From Plantactinospora sp. KBS50 (GTDB lineage: Bacteria > Actinomycetota > Actinomycetes > Mycobacteriales > Micromonosporaceae): 64,000 nt of DNA. Shown here in pieces: positions 53,165-62,664 of this stretch; position 1 is the first letter of the stretch, and each line of letters starts with the position of its first letter. Position numbers and translations under genes: made by a program. Under the pieces are notes generated by a model. It did no database searches, was not told the origin of the DNA, and worked only from the letters and a program-made list of their open reading frames with translations. The stretch is from NCBI RefSeq assembly GCF_002285795.1, contig NZ_CP022961.1, positions 1,922,001 to 1,986,000 on the forward strand, read 5' to 3'.

Positions 53165-54898
53165 TTACAGGTGGCCGAGCTCGTCGACCAGGTCGCGCAG
53201 CCCCACCGAGCCGAGCGACAACGCGGCCATGTGCCAGGACCGGGTGTCGAATTCCGTACCGCGGTCCCGGTGGGCGGCCTCCGCCGCGGCGCGACCGGCC
53301 AGCCAGGCGCGCTCGCCGAGTTTGTAGCTGATCGCCTGGCCGGGCAGTCCGAGGTAGCGGCCGACCTCGGCGTCCAGCGCCGCCGCCGGCTGCCCGCTGT
53401 GCGCGCCGAGGAACGCCCGGGCCAACTCCGGCGTCCAACGGCGGCCGGCGCCCAGCGGGGAGTCCGCCGGTGCCGGCAGCTCCAGGTGCAGACCGATGTC
53501 CAGCACGACCCGGATGGCCCGCAGCAGCTGCCGGTCCAGGTAGCCGAGCCGGTCGCCCGGGTCGGCGAAGTAACCCAGTTCGTCCATCAGCCGCTCGGCG
53601 TACAGGGCCCAGCCCTCGGTGCAGGCGTCCACGCCGCCCACGCTGCTCTGGTACAGCGACAGCCGGTCGGCAACGTACACCCACTGGCCCAGGTGCAGAT
53701 GGTGGCCCGGCACACCCTCGTGGTACCAGGTGCTGAGCAGCTGCCACAGCGGAAACCGGGTCTGCCCGTTGCCGGGCAGCCAGGTCCGACCCGGGCGGGA
53801 GAAGTCCTGCGACGGGGGCGTGTAGTACGCCGCGCCGGAGCCGGCCGGCGCGATCCGGGCCTGCACCACCCGCAGCGGCGGCGCCAGCTCGAAGACGGTG
53901 CCGTCGAGATCACGGATCGTCTCGTCCATGAGCTGCTGGAGGCGTACCCGGATCGCCTCGACGCCCTCGACGGCCTCGCCGTGCTCGTCCAGATGCCGCA
54001 TCGCGGCCCGGGGCGTGGCACCCGGCAGCACCTGGCCGGCCGCCCGCTCCACCTGGGCGGACAACTCCCGGTAGGTGGCCCAGCCCCACTCGTACGTCTC
54101 GACCAGGTCCGGGTCCGCGCCGGTCCAGAAGCGGGCCCAGACCCGGTACCGGTCGGCACCGATGGCGTCCGGCCCGCCCGCCACCCGCGGCAGATAACCG
54201 GTACGCAGCCAGTCGCGCAGACCCGCGGTGCCGGCCGCGGCGTCGGCCGCCGCGGCGTCCAACTCGGCGCGCAGCGGTCCGGAAACCCGGGCGGCGTCGG
54301 TGAAGCCGGCGTACCAGCCGCGGCCGCCGGCCTCGGCCAGCCACTGTCCGAGCTGGTCGGCCAGCAGCTCGACCTGGTGGGGTGCCGCCGTGAAACCGCC
54401 GCGGTCGGCGGCCTGCTCCAGGGTCTCGCGGAAATCGGCGAGCGCGGCGGGCAGCCGGCGCATCCGGCGCGCCACCGCGGCCCAGTCCTCGGGGCCGTCC
54501 GTGGGCATGAGCGCGAAGATCTCCTGCACCCGCTCCTGGAGCCCGAAGACGTTCACCAGCTCCCGCAGGTACTCATCGTCGCCGCTGGTGGCGAGGTCCG
54601 CCTCCAGCCGCTCCCGCAGCAGCCGCCCGCACCGCCGCTCGATGTCGGTGAGCGTGCCGGCGCCGGCCGCGGCGCGTTCCGCCGCGGCCAGCTCGGTCAG
54701 CGTCCCGCGGGACAGCTCGTCGTGGGCGATCCGGCCGGCCGGCGACAGGTCGGGCAGCCGGTCCTGACCGACCGGCAGGCCGAGCCAGGTCGCCACCAGC
54801 GGGTTGAGCGCGGCGAACCGGTGCACGTACCGGTCGGCGAGGTCCCGGATCGGTCGGCCGCGATCCGGATCGCCGGGCTGGTGCACGGGTTCGCCCAC
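53165..54898 (-). CDS. DUF885 metallopeptidase-like protein, copy 3
   Basis: Protein of 577 aa; GTG 54898 follows GGAGG and lies 16 nt after the transporter stop. The canonical DUF885 zinc motif TWYHEGVPGHHLHLGQW is at about residues 389-405, with CTEGWALYAERLMDELGY after it. DRYVHRFAALNPLVATWLGL at the N-terminus is typical of ordinary genomic DUF885 proteins. It is more distant from copies 1 and 2 than they are from each other and has no adjacent small peptide. Probably a cytosolic zinc peptidase; the substrate is unknown. Placed in an operon with a ketosynthase-like enzyme, exporter, MbtH and SbnB, so it belongs to the pathway. Confidence 0.85.
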   Translation of the reverse strand: MGEPVHQPGDPDRGRPIRDLADRYVHRFAALNPLVATWLGLPVGQDRLPDLSPAGRIAHDELSRGTLTELAAAERAAAGAGTLTDIERRCGRLLRERLEADLATSGDDEYLRELVNVFGLQERVQEIFALMPTDGPEDWAAVARRMRRLPAALADFRETLEQAADRGGFTAAPHQVELLADQLGQWLAEAGGRGWYAGFTDAARVSGPLRAELDAAAADAAAGTAGLRDWLRTGYLPRVAGGPDAIGADRYRVWARFWTGADPDLVETYEWGWATYRELSAQVERAAGQVLPGATPRAAMRHLDEHGEAVEGVEAIRVRLQQLMDETIRDLDGTVFELAPPLRVVQARIAPAGSGAAYYTPPSQDFSRPGRTWLPGNGQTRFPLWQLLSTWYHEGVPGHHLHLGQWVYVADRLSLYQSSVGGVDACTEGWALYAERLMDELGYFADPGDRLGYLDRQLLRAIRVVLDIGLHLELPAPADSPLGAGRRWTPELARAFLGAHSGQPAAALDAEVGRYLGLPGQAISYKLGERAWLAGRAAAEAAHRDRGTEFDTRSWHMAALSLGSVGLRDLVDELGHL

Positions 54899-54914
54899 GA
54901 CGTGTCGGCCTCCG

Positions 54915-56197
54915 CTATCTCGCGCCCGGCGTACCGGCCGAGGTCGCCAGGCCCGGCACGGGCGGCTCGGGCACCGGCGGACCGACCACCGTGCCGTCGG
55001 CGGTGCGGCGGATCGCCCGTACGCCGGGGATCAGCACGGTGAGGGCGCACGGGATGGCGATCAGCGCGGCGGCGCCGATCAGGGTGCTCGCGTTGCCGAC
55101 GCGCGCGGCCAGCGGGCCGACGATGGCGAACCCGGCGGGCATCGCGACCAGCGAGATCATCCAGTCGTACGACTCCACCCGGGACCGGATCTCGTTCGGG
55201 ATCAGCTGACCCATGGTGGCGCCCCACACGCTCTGCAGGAAGAACAGCCCGATCCCGCTGGCGAACGCGGCCACCCCGATCACCCAGGTGTGCAGCGGCG
55301 GCGCGATGGCCAGCATCGGCGCGATGGTCACCACCAGCGCGAGGTTCGCCGCCACCAGCGGTCGCTTGGGCTTGAGCCGCAGCGAGATGATGCCGCCCAC
55401 GAAGCCGCCGGCCGCCCAGCAGGCGGACAGGACACCCCAGACGGACGCGCCGCCGAGCTGGCTGGCCGCGATGACCGGACCGAGCACGAAGTACGCCGCC
55501 ATGGCCGCGTTCCACAGCGAGTGCGCGATCAGCGAGGTCCAGTACCAGGGGCGGATCGTCACCTCACGCCAGCCGGTACGCAGGTCCTTCCAGAACGGCT
55601 CCGCCTTGGGCAGGGCCCGGGGGCCAGCCGCAGCAGGGCCAGCGAGATCGCGCTCACCACGAACGTCGCCGCGTCGAGGCCGAAGACCAGCCCGGGACTG
55701 AACGCGGCGATCAGCAGACCGGAGACGGCCGGACCGCCGACCGAGAAGAACGTGTTGGCGAAGTTGATCAGCGCGTGGCCGCTCTGCAGTTGCTCCGCCG
55801 GCAGGGTCTCCGGCAGCAGGCCGCCGGAGGCCGGGTCGAAGAACGCGGTCGCCGCGCCGAAGACCGCCGCGCCCACGGCCAGCATCCAGATCTGCGCGTG
55901 TCCGCTGAGCAGCAGCGCCGCGAGCACACCCTGGACCACCGCCCGCACCACGTCGGAGCCGAGCATCACGTAGTTGCGCCGCAGCCGGTCCGCCCACACC
56001 CCACCCACCAGGGTGAAGACCATCGTGGCGACCGTCTGGATGGCGGTCACGTAGCCGATCTCCACGGCCCCGCCGCCGAGATCCAGGATGGCGAAGACCA
56101 GCGCGATCCGGGTGATCGCGGTACCCAGCGCGGAGACCGTCTGGCCCACCCACAGCAGCCGGAAGGCGCGGATGGCGAACGGTTCCAGGCCCTTCAC
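54915..56197 (-). CDS. MFS exporter 2 (apparent frameshift)
   Basis: About 427 aa after repair. N-terminal half (LEPFAIRAFRLLWVGQTVSA ... ALLRLAP) and C-terminal half (ALPKAEPFWKDLRTGW ... VRAIRRTADG) are in different frames; one extra base in the G5 run at 55619-55623 restores an intact 12-helix protein. It has DHA3-type features: GGVWADRLRRNYVM and FFDPASGGLLPETLPAEQLQ. Similar in type to the exporter at 7726-8976. It lies between the KAS III-like and DUF885 genes, so it is a probable exporter for the product or its acylated precursor. Confidence 0.85.
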
Positions 56198-56251
56198 CGG
56201 CGGTCCCCGGAAAGCCGATCGTCGGTCATGGCTGATCCTCCCCGCCGCATC

Positions 56252-57301
56252 TCACCGCGACGCTCCGCTGCCGACCCCGGTGCCGTCCGGGCCGCCGTCC
56301 GCGGCGCCGGTCCAGTCGGGTTCGGTGCTGATCTCGACAATTGCGCAGCCGTAGCTGAAGCCGACCCCGTTGCCGCACAGTGCGACGCGGTCGCCGGCGC
56401 ATACCGCACCGGTCTCCAACAGGTGCGTGAGACCGGCGAGCTGATTTCCGGCACCGAGGTGCCCGACCGTCCGGCCCCAGTCCCAGGTGGTCATCGAGTC
56501 GGCGATACCGAACCTCTTGCGAAACTCCCGGTCCACCAGGAACTGCCCGACGTTGGCGAACACCCAGCGGTCGACGTCGGCGCTGGCCAGCCCGGCATCG
56601 GCCAGCGCGGTCTCGACGCTGCCCCGCTCGTGCGCGGACATCGACTCCAGCATCGGGCGCAGCCGGCGCCGCTGCTCGGCCAGGAAGGCCGCGCGGCTGG
56701 GATGGTCGGCCGGATCGGCGGCGCCGACGCCGAGGAACCGGCCGTCACCGAGTACCGCCGTGGACAGCAGCCGGGCCACGCCCGCGCCGCGGGACAGCAC
56801 CACCGCGGTCGCCCCGTCGCCGGCCAGCTCGCCCTGGCCGGCCCGGTAGCGGTCGGTGTCGGCCTGGTCCCGGTCGCTCGTGGTGATCAGCGCGGACGCC
56901 GGGGTCGGCCCCGCGGACAGGTACGCCGCGCCCAGCTCCAGCGCGGCCAGCGTCCCGTTGCACGCCTGCCGCACCTCCACCGCCAGGGCGCTGGTGCCCA
57001 CCGTGCGGCCCTGCACGTACGACGCCGGCGGGAAGTCGTCCGGCCCGTGCGTCTCGCAGCTCACGTGCACGACGAGCCGGACGGTGTCGGCGGGCACACC
57101 GGCCCGGGACAGCGCGGCCCGACCGGCGTCCACGGCCAGGTCGAGGACGCTTCGCTCATCCTGGATCACGCTCACCGACAGGTAGCCGTGGGCCTCCCGG
57201 AAACCGGCGTCATACCGGCCCTCGGCCACGGCGACAGCCGTCTCCTCGATGTGTCCCAACACCATTGCGCTGGCATTGACGTACACGTCGCTCCACCGCA
57301 C
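56252..57301 (-). CDS. KAS III-like acyltransferase/ketosynthase
   Basis: Thiolase-fold enzyme of 349 aa of the 3-oxoacyl-ACP synthase III type. GTG 57301 gives MRWSDVYVNASAMVLG. Active-site residues are present: Cys in VRQACNGTLAALELG (about residue 114), His in GRTVGHLGAGNQLAG, Asn in ALCGNGVGFSYGCAIVEI. It may prime the fatty acid taken up by the FAAL, or act like CerJ-type acyltransferases on the product. It is the first gene of the minus-strand operon with exporter, DUF885, MbtH and SbnB. No other fatty-acid gene is present. Confidence 0.85.
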   Translation of the reverse strand: MRWSDVYVNASAMVLGHIEETAVAVAEGRYDAGFREAHGYLSVSVIQDERSVLDLAVDAGRAALSRAGVPADTVRLVVHVSCETHGPDDFPPASYVQGRTVGTSALAVEVRQACNGTLAALELGAAYLSAGPTPASALITTSDRDQADTDRYRAGQGELAGDGATAVVLSRGAGVARLLSTAVLGDGRFLGVGAADPADHPSRAAFLAEQRRRLRPMLESMSAHERGSVETALADAGLASADVDRWVFANVGQFLVDREFRKRFGIADSMTTWDWGRTVGHLGAGNQLAGLTHLLETGAVCAGDRVALCGNGVGFSYGCAIVEISTEPDWTGAADGGPDGTGVGSGASR

Positions 57302-57584
57302 GTACCCGACTGCTCCCTCTGGTTGGGGGTGGACCAGGATGCCCTGGACGAACCAAGAAAGACGCCGTGAGCATCACGGGTCGACGGTGTGGGTCGCGAA
57401 TCTATCGCAAAGCCCCGCAATGTCGCCGTAATGCGGACATAAATCGAATCGCGTTGATGATCATACCGGCCGGTCGAACGGGTCGCAACCCTGGTCGATG
57501 GCCTCCGCCCGACACGCCCGACGCGCCCGAGGCTGCACCGGATGCTTCCGGCGAAAGCTTCCGGCGGCGGCCTCCGGCGGCCGG

Positions 57585-58295
57585 TCAGACGTAGGCCAAC
57601 AGCCGGGCCAGCGGATCGGGGATCCGCGCGTCGTCGAGCGCCTCGACCAGCATCCGACCGTAGTGGATCTTCCGGCCGCTGCGGGTACCCATGAAGCGGT
57701 GCAACTGCTGCTCCCGGCTGCGGCCACGGTGGAACGGCTGCTGCGCGAAGGTCCGGAACGGTCCCATCTCACCCTGCTCGGCGACCAGTTCCATGGTGCG
57801 GTCCGCGCCGAGCGAGCGGATCAGCTCGTCCTCCAGGTCCTCGACGCAGACGAAGAACCCGGCCCGCTCCAGGGCCTCCCGGCCGGGGGGCACGCTCAGA
57901 CCGGCCCGCTCCAGACCGCGCCGGAAGTCCGGCTCCTCCGCGGCGTCACACAGCCCGGCCAGCCGCATGCCCAGGCCGTTCGGCCCCAGCGCGTCGAGGA
58001 AGTGCCCGATGCTGGACGCGCCGCCCATCGGCACGACGAAGACGTCCTCCGCGGCCAGCCGCCGGCCGTCCCGGTCGGCCAGCGCCGTCAGCGCCGCCTG
58101 GTCGCTGGCACCCTCCACCAGCACGATCGTGTGTCCGGCGGTCGCCGCGGGCGCATATCTCGCCACCGCAGCCACCGCCGCCCGGCGACCGCTGTCCTGC
58201 CTGGACATCTGTGCCGTCCTGGCCTGCACCTCGCTGTCCACCCGTGCATTCTCGCAACCCACCCCACCGCCGGCTACCCCCCCGGGAGGCGTCAT
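57585..58295 (-). CDS. TOPRIM-domain protein
   Basis: Protein of 236 aa. A TOPRIM-like fold is suggested by HTIVLVEGASDQAALTALADR (Glu near the first strand, about residues 55-75) and VFVVPMGGASSIGHFLDAL, as in OLD-family nucleases and primase-like proteins; an ATPase domain is not present. ATG 58295 overlaps the stop of the SARP gene (ATGA), so it is translationally coupled to it; internal starts at GTG 58241 or ATG 58208 are possible. A role in DNA processing or nucleotide metabolism is inferred. It marks the end of the clearly biosynthetic genes. Confidence 0.65.
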   Translation of the reverse strand: MTPPGGVAGGGVGCENARVDSEVQARTAQMSRQDSGRRAAVAAVARYAPAATAGHTIVLVEGASDQAALTALADRDGRRLAAEDVFVVPMGGASSIGHFLDALGPNGLGMRLAGLCDAAEEPDFRRGLERAGLSVPPGREALERAGFFVCVEDLEDELIRSLGADRTMELVAEQGEMGPFRTFAQQPFHRGRSREQQLHRFMGTRSGRKIHYGRMLVEALDDARIPDPLARLLAYV

Positions 58296-61252
58296 GCGCC
58301 CGCGTCCGCCGGTGCTTCCGGTATGTCCGGCGGCCCGTCCCGCGCGTCACCGTCCGCGGCCAGGATGGTCAGCAGCCGGCTCCGTAGCGTGGCCTGGTCG
58401 CGTTGGCCGGCGTGGTCGAGCACGTCCAGCGCCTCGCGGCCCCGGGCCTGCGCGGCGGGACGGTCGCCGCTGGCCAGCAGGGCTGCCACGAGGACGGCGA
58501 GGGCCCGCGCCTGACGCAGCGGATCAGCCAGTTCCTCGCCGAGCGCCCGGGCCACGGTCGCGTCGGCCAGCGCATCCCGGTGCCGGCCCAGGCGAAGCCA
58601 TGCCTCGCTCCTGATGATCAGCGCGTCGCAGCGGATGACGTCGTCGTTGACCCGGCCGTGCAGATCCAGCGGGACCTGGGTCTGGGCAAGGGCGGCTTCG
58701 GGCCGCTCGGTCAGAGCGCTCACCTCGGCCAGCCGTACGTGATTGAGACTGCGCCCGCGCAGGGATCCGCTCCGCTCCGAGACGGCGAGTGCCTCCCGAT
58801 AGAGGCGGCGAGCGTCGTCGAACTGTCGTAGCTGCCGGTGGGCGTCGCCCAGGTGGGTGAGGGTGGACGCCTCGCCGTTCAGGTTGCCGGCCTCGCGACA
58901 GGCATGCAGAACCTGGCGGAAGACCTCGACGGCTGCCGGTATCCGTCCGGTGCGGAGATGGACGGAGGCGAGGTTGTGCAGGCAGATGAGCTGGATGTCG
59001 GCGAAGCCACCCTGCTTCGCCAGGCTCAGCGCCCGGGTGAAGATGTCATCGGCCCGCTCGTAGTCGTGCCCGGCAAACGAGACGGCACCAAGGTTGGCCA
59101 GGGTGCCGGCCTGGCCGAGGAGATGCCCGTCCGCGACCGCGGCGTCGAGCGCCACCTGCAGCATGTCCCGCAGCTCGTTCTGCGGACCGGACCGGTCGTA
59201 CACCTCGTGCAACTCGTTGACGATCTGCCAGGCGTGCCGGAAGAAGCCCTCCCGCGCGGCGGCCCGCACCACGCTGGCCAGGTTGGCGCGTTCGGCCTCG
59301 CACCACCGCAGCGCCGCCGCGTCTTCGCGGAACTCCATCGGCCGCACGGAGACGGGCTCGGGAAGATCCGGTACGGCCGGCCGCTGCGGCTCCAGCCATC
59401 GGACCGCGTTGGTGGCCGTCAGCACATACCAGTCGAACAGTCGGTTGAGCGCCGCCCGCCGCACCGCGGACGGTCCGTCGGTGCGGTCGCGGTCGGTGGC
59501 GTACCGGTGGAGCAGATCGTGGATGCGGTACCGGCCCCTCGACTCGTGGTTGATGAGGTGGGCTCGGGCGAGTCGGTCCAGCGCCTGCTCGGCCGCGACA
59601 AGTTCGCTGTCGAGCAACGCGGCCGCCGCCTCGACGCCGATGGTGGTCCCGGGGAAGAGGCCCAGGCTCCAGAAGAGTCGGGCCGGGAGCGGGGCGAGCG
59701 AGTCGACAGACCAGGCGAAGACCGTTCGCAGGGTGAATTCGTCGCTGTCGTCCCCGTCGATGTCGAACAGCCGGTCGCCCAGTTCGTCGGCCAGGTCATC
59801 GAGCGCGGCGTTGGGTTGGGACGCCAGGTGCTCGCCGATGATGCGCAGCGCGATGGGCAGCCCACCGGAGAGGCGTCCCAGCGTGTGCAGTGCCGCGGGC
59901 CGGGCCTCGGCGCGTTCGGACCCGACGATCCGCGCCAGGAGGCTCGTGCGGTCGGGCTGCGGCAGTGGGGTGATGGTCAGGCTGCGGACGCCGTGCCGCA
60001 CGCTGAGTCCGCTGAGGCGATTGCGACTGATGACGATCGTGAGCGTCGTGGCGGATCGGGGGATGAGCTGTCGCGCCTGGTCGGAGTCGAGAATGTTGTC
60101 GAGGACGACCAGCACCCGCCGGCCGTCCAGGAGCCGGTGGTACAACTCCCGGCGCTGGGTGGCGTCGTCGGGGATGCGGTCCGCGGCCACGCCGAGGCCG
60201 ACGAGGAAGCGTCGCAGGGCGTCGTCCGGTTGCACCGGGGGTACCCGGCTGTGTGCCTCGGCGTTCAGGTACAACTCCCCCTCGGGGAACCAGCCGCTGC
60301 GGGCATGGCCCCACCGGGTGGCAAAGGCCGTCTTTCCGACTCCGGGCATCCCGGTCAACGCGATCACGTTTCCGGTGCCGCTGTCCGTGGCAAGCCTGTC
60401 CATCTCGGACAACAACCCGTCGTGTCCGGTGAAGTCGGGTACGTCATGAGGTAGCTGTCGCGGCACCGGGATTGTCTCGGCAATGGAGGCGGAAGACCCG
60501 TGGGAGGCCACCGGCAACCGGGCGGGCGCTTTTGTCATCTCCAGATCGGGATCCGTCCGCATCTTGCGTCGATACCGCCGGCTGAAGGCGACGACGAATT
60601 CACGGGCATCGTGAATTCGCCCCACCCCGTGCAGCGCGGCCACCTGCAATCTTGCCAGGACCTCGTCGAACTGATTATCCGCGATCAACGGTTCCAGGCG
60701 CGCCAACACCCGATCGTAGCGGCCGCTGGCCAGGTCGCTTCCGGCGAGCAGTTTTTCCGCGGCGAGCAACTGTTCCCGCATGTCCCGCCGAAGGTGTTCT
60801 CCGCGTGCGCCCCGGAGTTCGGGCAGCGGGTCATTCCGCCACAACTCCAGCGCCGTGGTGAGGAGGGCCACGCAGTGATCATGCTGGTTGCGGGAGGCGG
60901 CGTACCGCGCCTGGGCCGTCAGTCGCCGGAAGCGGTGGTAATCGACCATGGCCGGCTCGACGTCGAGGCGGTAGGCGCCGGTGCCCGGGACCCGCTCCAG
61001 CGCGTCCAGCACGCCGGCGGCGCGCAGGGCGGCACGCAGTCGACTGGCCAGCGTGTACAGCAGCGTCCGGCATGCCTCGGCATCACGATTCGGCCATAGA
61101 AGTTCCACGATCGCCTCGACCCGTACCGGATCGCCGGCGTGATAGAGAAGGACGGCAAGCAGGCCGCGCTGCTTCGCTGCCCCGAGCGGGATGGAACGCC
61201 CTTTGATCCGAAGTTCCGTAGGGCCCAGAATCGTGAATTCCATCGGCCTCAT
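58292..61252 (-). CDS. SARP-family regulator with NB-ARC and TPR domains (AfsR-like)
   Basis: Protein of 986 aa. N-terminal winged-helix DNA-binding domain (MEFTILGPTELRIKG ... GLLAVLLYHAG, residues 1-95), bacterial transcriptional activation domain (about 100-250), NB-ARC ATPase with Walker A LTGMPGVGKTAFATRWG and Walker B RRVLVVLDNI (about 280-570), then TPR repeats to the C-terminus. SARPs bind direct repeats upstream of antibiotic promoters, and larger AfsR-type proteins integrate signals. It is the best candidate activator of the neighbouring NRPS operons. ATG 61252 is used; ATG 61243 (MEFTILG) is equally plausible. Coupled to the TOPRIM gene. Confidence 0.9.
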   Translation of the reverse strand: MRPMEFTILGPTELRIKGRSIPLGAAKQRGLLAVLLYHAGDPVRVEAIVELLWPNRDAEACRTLLYTLASRLRAALRAAGVLDALERVPGTGAYRLDVEPAMVDYHRFRRLTAQARYAASRNQHDHCVALLTTALELWRNDPLPELRGARGEHLRRDMREQLLAAEKLLAGSDLASGRYDRVLARLEPLIADNQFDEVLARLQVAALHGVGRIHDAREFVVAFSRRYRRKMRTDPDLEMTKAPARLPVASHGSSASIAETIPVPRQLPHDVPDFTGHDGLLSEMDRLATDSGTGNVIALTGMPGVGKTAFATRWGHARSGWFPEGELYLNAEAHSRVPPVQPDDALRRFLVGLGVAADRIPDDATQRRELYHRLLDGRRVLVVLDNILDSDQARQLIPRSATTLTIVISRNRLSGLSVRHGVRSLTITPLPQPDRTSLLARIVGSERAEARPAALHTLGRLSGGLPIALRIIGEHLASQPNAALDDLADELGDRLFDIDGDDSDEFTLRTVFAWSVDSLAPLPARLFWSLGLFPGTTIGVEAAAALLDSELVAAEQALDRLARAHLINHESRGRYRIHDLLHRYATDRDRTDGPSAVRRAALNRLFDWYVLTATNAVRWLEPQRPAVPDLPEPVSVRPMEFREDAAALRWCEAERANLASVVRAAAREGFFRHAWQIVNELHEVYDRSGPQNELRDMLQVALDAAVADGHLLGQAGTLANLGAVSFAGHDYERADDIFTRALSLAKQGGFADIQLICLHNLASVHLRTGRIPAAVEVFRQVLHACREAGNLNGEASTLTHLGDAHRQLRQFDDARRLYREALAVSERSGSLRGRSLNHVRLAEVSALTERPEAALAQTQVPLDLHGRVNDDVIRCDALIIRSEAWLRLGRHRDALADATVARALGEELADPLRQARALAVLVAALLASGDRPAAQARGREALDVLDHAGQRDQATLRSRLLTILAADGDARDGPPDIPEAPADAGA

Positions 61253-61446
61253 CCCCGCTGATCCGATCGATCACCCTAATAGGATTCTGTGCCACGGTGC
61301 TGAACGGTCCAAGCCTCCTGCCCAGAGTCCGAAATCGGACATTCCATGACCCAGTGGTGTGCATGGCCACTGCAAGGTGACTGGCAAGTTGATCCGCAAG
61401 TTGTCCTCCGACCCTGTGCTCTCAGACCTGGGCCAGGGAGGACGAA

Positions 61447-62664
61447 ATGAGTTCTGCGGAGTGGTTGAGCGCACCGATCGGGATCGACGCCAAACATTGG
61501 ATCACACGGACCGGCTGCCGGACAGTGCTTGCGGTTGCGCACACGATCGCCAGCTGCCACCGGGTGCTTGACGTGATCGACCTCGTCGAGGGCGATCCCC
61601 GGGTGCAGGTGGTCTTCACCGTGCCACCGGACGTCTTCAACCACCAGGTGACGCGGCACCTGGAGCGGCTCGGCGCACTCGTCCTACCGTGGCACCAGGC
61701 CGTCCGGGAGCGCTTCGACCTCGGCGTCGCCGCTTCCTACGGGGGGCTGCACCAGTTGCACACGCCCTTGCTCGTGATGGCTCACGGCGCGGGCCACGGC
61801 AAGCGGGTGCGGCCCCGATCCCACGGTGGTCCGAGCCTGAAGGACCCGGCGGTCTACGGTCTCGATCCCCAGCGGCTGACCCACAGCGGCCGGGTGCTTC
61901 CGGCCGTTCTCGCGCTCTCCCACGAACAGGAGCTTGCGGTGCTGCGCCGGCAATGCCCGGAGGCGCTGCCTGTCGCATTCGTCGTGGGCGATCCCTGCGC
62001 GGACCGGCTCGTCGCGAGCGTTCCGCTGCGCCGGGAGTATCGGCGTGCCCTCGGGGTCGACGATCATCAGGAACTGGTCGTGATTTCGTCCACGTGGGGG
62101 CGGGACGGTCTGTTCGGACACCGGCCCGATCTCCTGCCCCTGCTGATGAACCAGCTTCCGGCCGGCCGGTTCCGGATCGCCGCGCTGCTGCACCCCGCGG
62201 TGTGGGACGCGCACGGACACCGCCAGATCAGGGCGTGGCTCGGGGACTGCCGCAGGGCGGGGCTGCTGCTGCCCGAACCCACCGAGGACTGGCGCGGAGT
62301 CGTCGTGGCGGCCGATCACATCATCGGCGACCATGGCTCGGTCACCGCCTACGCCGCGGCCATCGGTCGTCCGATCCGGCTGCTGCCGGACCTGCGGATG
62401 ATGCCCGCCGCCGGTACGCCACAACACCTCGTCACCGTCGGCGCCCCCCGCCTCGATCCGGGCGAACCGCTGCTGCCCCAACTGGCCTCGCCCGGCCGAC
62501 TCGACCAGCAGGCGGTGATGGCCGCGCTTACCGCTCAGCCGGGCAGGGCCGGGACGCTGCTGCGACGCGTCATGTACCGCCTCCTCGGCCTCGTCGAACC
62601 CGGGCGACATCGGCAGGCCGATCCGGTACCCGTGCCGTTCCTGCCCTCCGGCGGTGCGCGGTGA
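61447..62664 (+). CDS. GT-B/CDP-glycerol-phosphotransferase-like protein of unknown role
   Basis: Protein of 405 aa, divergent from the SARP gene. The segments LLVMAHGAGHGKRVRPRSHG, LALSHEQELAVLRRQCPEA, FVVGDPCADRL, LVVISSTWGRDGLFGHRPDL and VVAADHIIGDHGSVTAYAAA are laid out like the CDP-glycerol glycerophosphotransferase/GT-B fold (HG motif, then a GD/GDHGSV motif near the C-terminus). Actinobacterial genomes carry such genes with no known substrate. ATG 61447 follows GGGAGGACGAA. The stop overlaps the next GTG, suggesting an operon. Function is not assigned. Confidence 0.6.
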   Translation: MSSAEWLSAPIGIDAKHWITRTGCRTVLAVAHTIASCHRVLDVIDLVEGDPRVQVVFTVPPDVFNHQVTRHLERLGALVLPWHQAVRERFDLGVAASYGGLHQLHTPLLVMAHGAGHGKRVRPRSHGGPSLKDPAVYGLDPQRLTHSGRVLPAVLALSHEQELAVLRRQCPEALPVAFVVGDPCADRLVASVPLRREYRRALGVDDHQELVVISSTWGRDGLFGHRPDLLPLLMNQLPAGRFRIAALLHPAVWDAHGHRQIRAWLGDCRRAGLLLPEPTEDWRGVVVAADHIIGDHGSVTAYAAAIGRPIRLLPDLRMMPAAGTPQHLVTVGAPRLDPGEPLLPQLASPGRLDQQAVMAALTAQPGRAGTLLRRVMYRLLGLVEPGRHRQADPVPVPFLPSGGAR

